Assembly: GCA_002633025.1 (NCBI GenBank)
Contig: NMRB01000020.1
Location: 515,448-579,447 of the forward strand
Length of the DNA stretch: 64,000 bases
DNA from: Notospermus geniculatus
Taxonomy: Eukaryota; Nemertea; Pilidiophora; Heteronemertea; Lineidae
Reading direction: 5' to 3'
The translations under genes were made by a program, and so were the position numbers. The notes below the pieces were generated by a model. It searched no databases and was not told the DNA's origin. It was given only the letters and a program-made list of their open reading frames with translations. This document shows, in pieces, positions 1 through 11,400 of the stretch. Numbering within the stretch: the first letter of the stretch is position 1; each line of letters begins with the position of its first letter.

Positions 1-3000
1 TGTGGTTGGAGGCTGTGTCGTGGTTGTAGGAATCTTTGTCGTGGTTGTTGGAGGTTGTGTCGTGGTTTTTGGAGGCTGTGTCGTAGTTGGGGGAGGGTGT
101 GTTGTGGTTTTAGGTGGTTGGGGCGTTGTTGGTACTGATGTAGTTGTCTGTGGCGATGTCGCTCTGGTGAAATTCACTGGCAAAACTACGCCTGAAAGGA
201 ATGAAAGGAAAGGTACATTAATACTTTGCGATGTTTGCCTGTAGTTTTGCAGAAAATGATGCAGCCTGGGAAAAGGATGGAGTCTTATGATATCGGGTAA
301 ATTACCGAAAAATTGATTAAGAACTAAAGATGACAGCTTTACTTACCCTCCGAGGAGCAAGGTCCATTCCTTATCATCGGATCTTTAATCAGCGCATTAC
401 TTGTGTTGTCCAACTTCGTCCTCACCCCTTCGAATACAACCTGCAAGTGTTCGAGGATCAAGGATCATTGTACTGCAATCATGCTGGCTTTACGCCAGGA
501 TAGTGTGGATAACTCTGAGTGTATTCCTCTGGCAAGATGGTGGACAAAAAAAGGTACCCTCACCTTATATTTTCCATTCGTGTTCAATTGAACCGTTCCT
601 TGAGTCCAGTTCGCCATTGCAGGACCACCTCTCGACCAAATAGGTGGCTCCATCACGCCATCGTTTTTGACATAGATATTTAATCTCTTGAAGTTTTTGC
701 CGAACACTTTGTAAGAGAACACCAGGCATTGTGGACCGCCTGATGACGACACCGATGAACTGACCCATCTGGATTTATCGACAGGACGATGTCCATACCC
801 TGGCAACGATGGTCTCACGCCTGCTTGAGAAAAGATTGCTTATCAGCCTTTTTTGTGGTACCGTACATGTACCTATAAATTATGGTGACGAAAATGACTT
901 TTTCTCTTCATCAACGGATTTGGCGTCAAATGACAACTTTGCAAAAGACTACTTTAACTTCTGATTGAAATCAAATACATGTGTAGACTATTTTGGACCC
1001 GATTGTGGTAAAGCCACAATGCGCTGATGAAATTTATTGCATCTAACATTAGATTCAAAGGCTCGTACCAACAGAGCATGGTCCCTCTCCGATCATTGGA
1101 TTTGCAATGGCCACATCATTTAGTGCCATCGTATGCCTGACACCTTCAAACACCACCTGAAATGTATAAATCTTGTAGTAGTGAAGGTGGACAGGTTGAA
1201 TTAAAGAGAGAATAAGTAGGCCTACGGTAACTTTCTTAACCATGAAAATCAACTTTTTGAGAACGAATGACTGTGCAAATTGGACATACTCTAAACTCCC
1301 ACTTAGCCTACCTGTCCCATTCCTGATCTCGGAAAAAATGACTAAATCCTGAGTTGAAGATAATGGGGTGGGGTATGGTCAGAAAGAGTAATGTCCTGTC
1401 CACTTACTTGTCCCATTCCCGAGCCTGGCAAAGAATGACAGCCGGCGATATCTTCAACTTCGGATTTGGTCATTTTTTCCGAGTTCAGGAATGGGACAGG
1501 TAAGTGGGAGTTTAGAGTAGTACATGTACTACGGATTAGCAGACGAACGATGAACTAAAGCACCACCTTATAATTCCCAGTTTCATTGATCTGTACGATG
1601 CCCATGTCCCAGGACGATGTTGGACCTGCACTCGACCATATCGGAACTTTTCGAATGCTGTGATCGTTCATGAGGTACACATTCAGCTTTTTCCTGCTTT
1701 CGCTCGGGATTCTGTAGGAAAAGATCAGGCATCGTGGCCCATCGGAGTGTAACGTCGTACTGAACAGCCAAGCTTCTTGTGGTGATCGTAGAGTGTGATG
1801 CAGAACTTGATTAAGATATTTTTCTGTAAGGCAAGCAATTAAGTTGGTTACCTGAAAATCGGTGATTATCTTAGAATGAATCTTCAAAACAAAATGCGAA
1901 AGAAGAACCCACCGACCTTCAGGACAACTGCCCTCGCCAATATAGATGTCTTCAATGTCGATGGGGGTGGTAATCGGAGTAGAACGAATTCCTTCGAACA
2001 TTATCTGGAAAAAAATATGTTTGTTCCTTATTTTTGGTTGGGAAACTAAGCTTTTTGGTTTTGGTGCTTATTTTATGGCATACATGTACCTACATGTAGA
2101 TGATTTACACAGTAATGAAAAGCAACGCAGTCCTGTTCGAATCTTCGCTAATGTTGCTATTTATGTCCACTGTGATTTGAGCTTAGTCCGTTCATCAAGT
2201 TGAAGATACTTGTAAATTATGCCCTTCTCGTAGAGAGGATTTAAATGCCATTTTCTCAATATTCTTTGCTGCGGCTCAACCAACCTTATATAAACCTGTG
2301 GTATTGACTTGAATCATGCCCTGATGTAATCCCAATTGCACACCGGATTTAGACCACACCAACGATATCGGTTCATTCTTCCTCACCAAATACACATTTA
2401 GTGTGTCTCCAGGTCCAGATCCAGCTATTCGGTACCGAAAGATCAGGCATCGGGGACCATCAGAACGTATCGTCCTGCTGACGACGCGCGAAACTCTTCC
2501 TTCAAAATGCCACTTGCTGGGTGCTGCAAAATACATGGTGATCTGCAGGCCTGTATCAACAAACCATGAAGTCAACCACTACACCATGCAATTGATGTTG
2601 TCCTTCAAAATCTGCAGCAAAAGCTATATTCCAGCTTTCCAATGGTTGTTCCAAATGAATGTCAGTGGTGGCTTGATGCATTGGTGAGGTGGCCTTCAGG
2701 CATTCTCCCCACGAACATCATCACACGTTTAGCATTGTTGAGTTTTGTCCCCGATTTTTCGCCCTTTTCCTCGGGGATCTCTCACGTAGTCTATTGACTA
2801 TTGATGCATATTCAAATCATTTGGGGTCAGAGTGTGTCCCGAATAAAGAAATTTGAATTATTTCACCGGCTTCGAGCTGTTTGTACGATTTTTGAGAAAT
2901 TTTCGAGGTTATTTTTGAGGACGCCTTCTGATTGGTCGTATTGAATCACGTGATCTCAGCGGCACACTATGCTTTACATCGATCGTGTAGGCCTACGGAT

Positions 3001-5731
3001 GAACTCGGTCACCATAAACATAGCGTGTCGCTTTATGCACGCCTGGTTCCTCGAGTCTGGCCATCGATGGTGGCGCTGACTGATATTCACAATGCCCCAG
3101 GACTCACACCAACTTGCGTTAGGCTTGTGTTTTCTTCCTTAGTGCTTTTTTCCCATTTTATAAACAATATTGCAAAAATTCGAAATCCACTGCTCTTGCT
3201 TACCGGAGAATGAGATCTGATGCGTCGTCCATGCTTTCTCCTTACCATATTGCAAACTGCAGGGTCTGTGTGATCTCACTTTGGAGGCAGATAAAGAAAG
3301 AAATGATAGCAATATTTGATTTATGCATGCTGGAAAAGGTCGAGAGACTTCTACTACCAGAGCTTTCTCTTATGTAGTTACATGTAATAAAATATTATTG
3401 TCATAGGCCTATTTGACACATGACACACAATTCTTAACTATTTTTTTCTATTTTTTTTGTCTAACTCAATAAGTAATAAATAAAATCCATGTGCATATAT
3501 AATGATGCATCATTTTTCAATTAACCTACTTAAGATTTGACGCTACACTCACTTGCAATCTCATATTCATTGGCTTTGAATAATTCATGTGGGGGAGGAG
3601 GAGAGCAGTGGTGGAATTGCAATGTACATCAGAAAAAGAGACAGAAGCTCAGTACGAGACTGAATTAATTTCATTTGGGTTTCTTCTGTCGCTGAATGCC
3701 ACCACACAGTCACGTACGGAAACAAGAAAGCTTTGAAATGACAATGGTTTCAGTTTTTAAAATATGCAATTGAAAATCACACTTTTTTATAGAAATTTTA
3801 AACTTTTGTCAAAAATACAACTCATGCAAGATCATGATATTTTTCGTCTCAAAAGGTTTCCTGAGGCCCTAAATAATTGCCATAAAAAGCAAAGGTTGAT
3901 CCACTCAAGAATTTGGGAAATATTTAAGTTTATAAGGCGTGCATTTCCTTTTGATTAAGGGTGTACTTACCTCCTGCATTGTAGGTTAAGCAGTAAGCCC
4001 TCACTCTTTCCAAGGCAAGGATCATTGGCTTTGAATAATTCATGTGGGGGAGGAGGAGAGCAGTGGTGGAATTGCAATGTACATCAGAAAAAGAGACAGA
4101 AGCTCAGTACGAGGCTGAATTAATTTCATTTGGATTTCTTCTGTCGCTGAATGCCACCACACAGTCACGTACGGAAACAAGAAAGCTTTGAAATGACAAA
4201 TAGTTTCAGTTTTTTTAAAAATATGCGATTGAAAATCACACTTTTTAAAAGAAATTTTAAACTTTTGTCAAAAATACAACTCATGCAAGATCATGATATT
4301 TTTGGTCTCAAAATGTTTCTTGAGGCCCTAAAAAATTGCCATAAAAAGCAAAGGTTGATCCACTGAAGATTTTGGGAAATATTTAAGTTTATAAGGCGTG
4401 CATTTCCTTTTGATTAAGGGTGTACTTACCTCCTGCATTGTAGGTTAAGCAGTAAGCCCTCACTCTTTCCAAGGCAAGGGGACTAAGGGCCACATCAAAC
4501 AGCATCTGACAACACATCCTTCCACTGAATGCGTCAGTACCAGACTCCACTGGAGGAGGATGCCTTCCAACGTAAATGGTAGAACCATTGGTCTGCACAA
4601 AACCATCAGGCATTGGGAAAACATGGTCGTGTTCATTTATCTTAAGTCTCAGAATGTCCTTACCATTCCATGCGCTTATGAAAACAGCAAATGAACATGC
4701 TGAAATGATTATTAAGTTGAGGTCAGTTCATTCTTATCAGTCTTTCGCGCCTATTGTTCACATCAGATTTTGAAAGCAATAGGACCGGAAGCTGTAGATA
4801 AACATATCATGATATTATGTAGATTTATACGTACTAATTTGAATAGGGCCTACAGTCATTACGATGTATTGAAATCGGCCTACGCACGATATTAATTCAC
4901 AACAGGTGGATTTGATATTTGTTGCTTGGTCGCGATCCGTCCATTTTAATTTTGTTCTTTTCGATATAACTCTGTGGTATACGTATATACATGTACGTAT
5001 ACGGTTTACAAAGCAGCTGTTATGTAAATAGCCTAACTACAGTTCATAGAGTCGTCTGTCGGGCTGAAGAGCACAAAAAAATCCATTAGCAACAACAATA
5101 ACAATGAAATCCCTGGATAAGAACGTCAATTCTTTCACACGACACAGCCCAGGAAAAAATGAACCATGAACTTTATGGTTGTGGTTGAACCATGAACTGC
5201 GGCCAAATAACAGTGAAGTTTATAGTACATGTATAAAAACTATGAACTTCACTGTTATTTGTCCACATTCAACCATAAAGTTCATGGTTCATTTTTTCCT
5301 TGGTGATGTCATCTAAACCAGAATCTACATGTAAATGAATGCAGGTGTGATAGGAATCAGCGTCCAAGGAATGCAGATCCGCCAAACAATAGCCCGCTGT
5401 TGTAAGGTTATATTCGAAAATGGTCATGGTGTCTTAGCCATAGATCCCTCGCTGGACAATAAGACCGGACTTTGATTCCAGGGGGACTTGGATTCCTTTG
5501 ACACCTGTTTTCAAGTGATTACGTCGCACGTACCGTATATCGATACCTCAATCAGCCTCGTTCAGTTTGAAACGCTGTTCCCCCCCAACAGCGGTGTTTT
5601 CCAGAACCATTCACAGGCCTAATTTTATCTCCTAAGATGCTCTGACAAAGTGAGGTCAAAATTTTGAAAAAAAATGATAAGAAATCACATTAAATCAACT
5701 TACCATAAAATAGCCACCAATTAAATTTCAT
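1..5731 (-). CDS. Secreted LamG-like / triple-MAM / mucin-like protein (5' part, runs off left edge)
   Basis: Exons in transcript order: 5731-5704 (provisional), 4699-4430, 2523-2285, 2004-1917, 1823-1567, 1156-1069, 820-564, 440-347, 191-1 (open at the edge). All junctions have matching phase. Joining the provisional first exon to the second gives MKFNWWLFYACSFAVFISA, a credible signal peptide. The second exon reads like the C-terminal half of a laminin-G-like jelly roll (FSGRMCCQMLFDVALSP). Three two-exon MAM modules follow, each with a core such as SDGPRCLIFSYR, a NVYL/NIYV strand and an ending FEG.R...GEG.C. The last exon is Thr/Pro-rich (TTTQPP-type repeats), a likely O-glycosylated linker. 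MAM domains are extracellular adhesion modules; three MAMs followed by a mucin-like stretch recalls zonadhesin, but no vWD domain is visible here. The MAM calls are firm; the first exon and the LamG label are less so. Confidence 0.82.
1289..1517. mobile_element. TIR element family A, copy 1
   Basis: Inverted ends ctctaaactcccactta / taagtgggagtttagag flanked by TA on both sides. Inner arms around agttgaagat are also inverted. It lies in the MAM-gene intron between 1156 and 1567. A second copy is at 59175-59387. TA flanks suggest a Tc1/mariner-type non-autonomous element. Confidence 0.85.
2524..3566. other. Intron stretch, nothing recognised
   Basis: Intron of the MAM gene between the LamG-like exon and the first MAM exon, upstream of the duplicated block. 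No convincing exon or repeat family was seen. Confidence 0.5.
3567..4480. repeat. Tandem duplication, two copies of about 455 bp
   Basis: Copy 1 (3567-4021) and copy 2 (4022-4480) both begin tcattggctttgaataattc and end ccaaggcaagg. They differ by scattered substitutions and small indels. The block covers intron sequence plus the last 50 bases of the LamG-like exon; copy 2 is joined to the intact exon. Confidence 0.92.
3970..4020 (-). pseudogene. Orphan copy of the 3' end of the LamG-like exon
   Basis: This stretch repeats the last roughly 50 bases of the genuine exon at 4430-4480, including its GTAAGT donor, but lacks the rest of the exon. It is the end of a tandemly duplicated 455-bp block. 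As it has no acceptor or upstream exon part it is probably not spliced. Confidence 0.85.
5152..5299. mobile_element. Palindromic insert (hairpin element)
   Basis: Arms ggaaaaaatgaaccatgaac and gttcatggttcattttttcc are inverted copies, and the match continues inward through ccataaagttcat and aacttcactgttattt. The whole 148 bp can fold as one hairpin. Confidence 0.85.
5343..5507. mobile_element. TIR element family I, copy 1
   Basis: Starts aggtgtgataggaatcag and ends in the inverted gattcctttgacacct. The inside shares actttgattccaggggga and tgtccagcgaggga (inverted) with the copy at 61557-61693. Confidence 0.75.
5704..5731 (-). CDS. Candidate first coding exon of the MAM gene
   Basis: On the minus strand an ATG with A-rich context opens nine codons (MKFNWWLFY) and ends in phase 1 at a good GTAAGT donor. 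The next exon begins with the two bases needed to complete the codon and continues hydrophobically, so together they read as a signal peptide. An exon this short could match by chance; there is no transcript support. Confidence 0.45.
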
Positions 5732-7531
5732 TTTTGATCGGACGCTCGTCGAGGCAGGTCTCCCCTGGCGTTTAGAGTACCGGTAAATCCTACACTGGTC
5801 ATTCCTCTCCTCCCAAACATGACAACACCCCACCTTCTTCATTTACGCCATTCTCTATAGGAATGTCAACATCACCAGGTCTGTACAAGTCAAAGACATG
5901 GTAAGGCTGTCACTCTCTCTGTGCAGCTGTTGGGGTTAATGGATTTACTCTTAACGCCAAAGCCTGAATGATGAATATTTAGTATCTATTAGTATCTAGT
6001 ATGATACCGGTACATCGCGGGAAAATTCATGATTCTGGCTTTGACCCAGATGCGATCTGTTTTCATTAGGAGCAGCATATTCTAGTATGAAGGGCCTATG
6101 AATAAAATAAAAATCGCAATCATAGGGTACAGTAGTTCAAGAATGAATCAACAACAGAATTGAACTGGAGCAGCGTCAGTGCCGTATGATTTTCTATTGG
6201 GAGTTTGATGGCACGCGGAAGGGCGGGGCACCACGGACATGACACAAAATTCAGACACTAACGGCCACCGGGACGAACCTGGTGACATTCTGTAGGTTTG
6301 TCTTTAGAGTACAGGATTTCGGTGCCACTAATGCATATTTTCCGGCAATTATCCTCATTGAACTGATCCTGCGGGCGAAATGTCTCTGAGCGCCGCCAAT
6401 GTGGCGGCGGCAGAGATAGGAACCACGGTCAGATTCCTACGAATCGACGGCTACTGGTACTGACTTTTTCGACGACTGTCGGACACCGATGACGTCAGAA
6501 AGTCATATCGAATACTGGGATTGCCAATTTCGGCTTAGCGTCCCCTGTACCACGGCAACGGCCAGTACTAGCTGTATACATTGTTGCATGTTGTGTATAG
6601 AAGCACACATTTGTCATATGAATAGTGGTGGTATTTGAGGTATATTTTATCAAGGTTTGTTGTTCTCACTGTAGGCCTATGATCATAGCAGCAGGGCCTA
6701 GGTAGGCTATAGTGAAATCATGTGTTTGTTTCATTTCTGTGAAGGTAAGGCCTATAGCTATAGTGTAGTGTAGGAAAAGCTGCTGGCAGTGGCCTACATA
6801 GGCCTACATGTACATTAGGCCTACATAGGCCTAATATCTACATATTAGGTTGTCTTTTAATTTTTATGCCCTGTCTTAATCTTTGTCTAATGTTTTAATA
6901 TCCTTGTTTCTTTATTTCATTATTAGTCACTCAATAAGGCTAAAGTTTAGAATCCCCGATCGGAAGTGACATTACTCCATATGGCACACAATGGAAATCC
7001 TGTTGTACAATGCGGCTTATTCCGTCAATCGAAGACCTTTTTTGGGGCACTGATCGGGGATTCTAAACTCGTTCCCTGTAGGCCTACTTCCATGGTCGGT
7101 CAGACATGGAAAGCAGAAGTTTGAAAGGGCAATTCAGTTGTTGGTGGTAGGCTATTCTACAAAATTGCAGTCAGTCCTTTGACGGGCATGCATTCACGGT
7201 ACGGGTAGGCTGCCCAGGCTTATGTCATGATGGCGTACCATCCGGGCGTACCATAGCGTATGGGCCTAGCCTAGGATTCCTCCAAAAAGCGTAGACTAAG
7301 AAGAAAGAGCGGTCCTAACACTAACAGCATTACACATTTGGCCAACCGTACATAGGCCTAAGGTCTCTTGTAATGGAAGGTCACTCAATTGACTTTAATT
7401 GCTCTACCCTTTCAGACAAATGCCAGTAGTCAATTTTTTGCTGCTACATGGTACAATCAGATGATGATGTGATAACAACACTCACGTGATAAAGTTACCT
7501 GGTTACGCGCTCCTCCATCACATCCATTGAT
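5732..7531. promoter_or_regulatory. Divergent intergenic region between the MAM and TRPM genes
   Basis: The MAM gene reads leftward and the TRPM gene rightward from this 1.8-kb stretch. A GC-box-like gggcgggg lies at 6221-6228 and a CCAAT inside a GC-rich palindrome at 6391-6412. About 6790-6835 is a run of aggcctacat words. A palindromic insert lies at 6945-7068. Promoter role is inferred from position; no initiator was identified. Confidence 0.4.
6945..7068. mobile_element. Palindromic TIR element
   Basis: Ends gtttagaatccccgatc and gatcggggattctaaac are exact inverted copies 124 bp apart outer to outer, with no coding capacity between them. Placed upstream of the TRPM start. Confidence 0.85.
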
Positions 7532-8428
7532 ATGGAGCCTGATGATGAGAGGGAAAAACCACGGAGTGTCAGTTACATTCCACGGCCATTTACAAGTCCT
7601 TCTGAACCACATCAACGAGAAGAGGCATTTCAGCTCAGAGAGCGGGCTAGAACCACAGTTTCAGATGACAGGTCAAGAGGTAAACCATTGTATCCATATG
7701 GAAAATTCACAAGTTATGATGAAATCTTGGAAAATATGAATGATGAGGACCCGTTCAGAAATGCTGGTCAGGCGAATGCAAGCACTGACAGCGCTAGGCC
7801 TCAGTCTAGGGATTTCTTACGCCGTGGAAGTGGTCATGAAAGATTACGGGAGAAACATGAGCGATCAGTGGCTATTCGGAAAGATTTAGTTCCAATGCAA
7901 AATATTCAGGAGAAAAAAGTTCGAAGGAGTGGTGACAATGAAAGACCAGAAAAACACAGGCGAACACGAGATAAAAGGAAAGTGAGGGAGCAACCAGCAA
8001 TGGATCTCTCTGGTACTTACACTAAGTCATATGAGTATACTAACCCAGGCTATGAGGTGGAAAGAGGAGGGGATATGTTCAGAATTGATAGAGAAAGTGA
8101 GAAAAGTAATCCAAAAGGGTCTGATAGACTGAGAAGAAGGAAGAAGTCAGCCACTGATCGTGATGATCAGACAAGCACTGGGACGTATACGTTGGAGGAA
8201 AAGGATGATCAAGTGAAGTTGATTAACGAAACGAAAGACCAGACGGATTTTGGTGCCTTGACTGAACCCATGGAAAAAGCCTTTTATAGGAAAGATTACA
8301 TTCGTGCTGATAAGGATGCATCGATGAAAAGGGTTGGTGATACCCTGAAAAAGCTGCGAGTTGACTCAAGGCAGACAGGATTCCGATCAAGCATGTCGAG
8401 TAAACATCGTGGAGCGAAGCGAACAAGG
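7532..8428 (+). CDS. TRPM: TRPM exon 1: charged N-terminal extension
   Basis: One exon encodes 299 residues before the conserved CKCG motif. It is hydrophilic, rich in Arg, Lys, Glu, Asp and Ser, with basic clusters (KKVRRS, RLRRRKK) and no visible fold. The ATG has G at -3 and G at +4. The size exceeds the leader of most TRPM proteins. It could be a disordered regulatory tail; no function can be read from sequence. Confidence 0.85.
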
Positions 8429-11400
8429 GTAAGTCAAGTGTCCTGATGCATCTGGAAATGAATCTGTCATTGTCCAAAGGCAGATGAGGGGCATGGCAGT
8501 GAATTACTATAATAATTATGATAATAATTATTATTATATATAATAATAATAATTATATAATAATTATTATTTTTATACAATTATTATATTGTAATATTTA
8601 TATTATAATAATAATTATCATAATTATAATAGAGTACATGTAGTAAATATAAATAATATATTAATATAATAATATATTAATCATAATTATAATTATGATT
8701 AATCATAATTATAACATACAGTATTTAATTGTAATATAGTTAAAAATTATAATAATTATAATAATAATTTATATTTCAGGCAGCATTGAGCCATTTTGTT
8801 CAAACCAATGTCAAACACAAGCAGTGTAAACATTATGTGCAGGATAAGCAAAAGTAAGTCTCAGAAACATTGTGGGAAGTCGTTTTTGTGGATGACGGCT
8901 ATTATTTCAATAAGTTCAGACCAAAATCCAAATTGGAGTTGCAAAGTATATGGAAAGGTTAAAAGACATCAGCTGCACTCATTGAGAGCGGCATTTTAAT
9001 TTTATTAGCAATACATGTTCATGTAGAGCAGCAGTAATGCAAAGCCTACAGTACTTATTCTTACTTGCAGAGAAAATATGTGCAAATGTGGTCGGGATAT
9101 ACCTTGGCACATTGAAGAAGGCATTGTTGTTAATCGGAACAACGCAAAAGATCAATGGGATCCTGACGTGCATACCAAGGCAGTCAATGCCTCCTGTTAC
9201 GGTGAAGTCTTCTTCAATGGTTTTGGTCGAGAAAGTAAACGAACATGTCCGGTAAGTTATACCTACATGCCGTGATATTTCCTAACTCTCGCAGACACAG
9301 ATCAGGTCTCAGTATACTTGATCCAGCACCTTTCAAAACTTTGCACTACACAAGTAAAAAAAAGTATTGAGCATTGGAGCCTCTGCAAGTTTCTGTTCGT
9401 TGTTATAATACCGGTACTGCATTTCTCTCTTTGTGTCAAAAGAACATATTAACAATGTCTGATTCCCTTCCAGTATGTCCGCATTACCACAAACACTTCC
9501 ACTGAAGTCGTCTTCAGGATCATGAGTGAACACTGGAGCCTTCCTCCTCCAAAGCTTCTCATATCTGTCACTGGAGGTGCCAAACAGTTCCACCTAAAGA
9601 AAAGACTCAACACTGTCTTCAAAAGGGGCTTGATCGATGCAGCAAAGACCACAAGTAGGTTTTAAACGAGTATGATCACATGTCGTAATTTCATGGATGA
9701 AATCAAGTCTGTCTTCTCTTAATTTGATAGTAGGCCCTAAACATAAAGTGGTGTCTGAATTTCTCAAATTTTCAACCCCAACCGGGGTCTTCCTCAGGCA
9801 CTTTCTAGTCTCTGAAATTGAGATGTTGGCCATCTTGACGTCGGCCAAGTGCAGTTGCTTTGCACCATGGTCTGAAATTCAGTTTCAGATTCTTTCCAGA
9901 TTATGAAATCCAGAAATCTGCAAAGGCTCCACCCACCTGTCTGGCCATTGACAATAACCTAATGGTAATTTTTCTGATCCAGGTGCTTGGATTGTGTCAG
10001 GAGGTCTGAACGCAGGCGTGATGAAGGTAGTGGGTGAAGCTGTAAAGGAGCACCAGATGTCTAGTGGCCAGGCTGAAAATATTGTGGCTATAGGAGTCGC
10101 TACCTGGGGCTATGTTGACAACCTCGAGGCTCTTGAAGGAGAGGATGTATGTAAATAACGCACAATAGCCGAGATTCACCTTGAACTTTTCCTTTGATTT
10201 AGTTGTGGGACTGGATTTCTTCGTTTGGGATATTTTACTTGATCTTACGTACCAATTGGTGACTTTTCATTTGCAGGAGAATGGGGCATTTCCTGCTACA
10301 TACAACATAGAAGATTTATCACTGCGTCGAGGCTGCTCCCCGCTTGATCACAATCATACTCATTTTGTCCTTGTCGACAATGGCACTGAGAGGAAACCAG
10401 GTGTGGAAATCCCATTCAGGGCAGCTCTGGAAGAATATGTCTCACGTAAAATGGAAACAGTGACAGGAGTGGATGGAGACTGTGAGTACCGGTAGATGTC
10501 TGCTAAGAAACAGGGGCGGATCCACGATTTCAGAAAAGAGGGGGTGCACTAAGCTAGAAACATTGAAATATGTGGTGAATTTCAATGATTTGCTCCAAAT
10601 TTCAGAATTTCACAGTCAATTTTACAGATTTTGTTGACCGAAAGGGGGGGGTGCCCTCTGGATCCACGCCTGAGAAAGATGTTTAGAACAGTGTACCGGT
10701 ACATGTATTTTGATGCCAGATCATACATGTACAGTACAGAGCACAATTGACCTAACTTCTGCATATACACGGAAGGTATGCTTCAATTCATTGCGTATGG
10801 TACAGGTAGTCACGCGTCTCTTCTGCGTGACGTCTGCCCACCACAGGCGAATGACGTTACGTCTTCACTGCATGCCTTCCATGGCGGCACGCAAAGTCAG
10901 CGGAAGATACGAGGATGGTATGCGCATGACACTGCATGTGGTGCCTTGGTGGAAGTATGTGGCACGGAAGGTACATGTACATGTAGTGTACGTCAGTTGT
11001 GCAGAGTACTTATGACAGGTAGTTAAGTTATCGCTCGGGCAAGTTGAAAGAAGATCAAACAAGTCATGTTGCCTGTTGGTCAATATGTGTACTTTGCAAG
11101 TATGCCATCTATAAATGTACTGATAGTCAGTAATGAAATTTCAATTTTTTAGGTGTGAGTGTTCCTGTAATCATGCTTGTTTTGGAAGGTGGAATGAATA
11201 CTCTGAAAACTGCTGCCGAATCTCTTAAGAAGAACATGCCTGTTGTCCTGATTGAGGGGTCTGGACGAGCTGCTGATTTCATGGCTCATGGGTTTAAGAT
11301 GACTAGGGGGCGAGTGAAGTAAGTACCGGTACTCAACTGGACAAGGATGGTTGATTATTTCGTATGCTTAGAATTCTCTCACAATTTTTCAGCAAAATAA

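Noticed and set aside
2-244. Val/Gly-rich plus-strand open frame at the left edge
   Set aside because: Antisense shadow of the Thr/Pro-rich exon of the MAM gene; the minus strand has a proper acceptor and the phase to follow exon 440-347.
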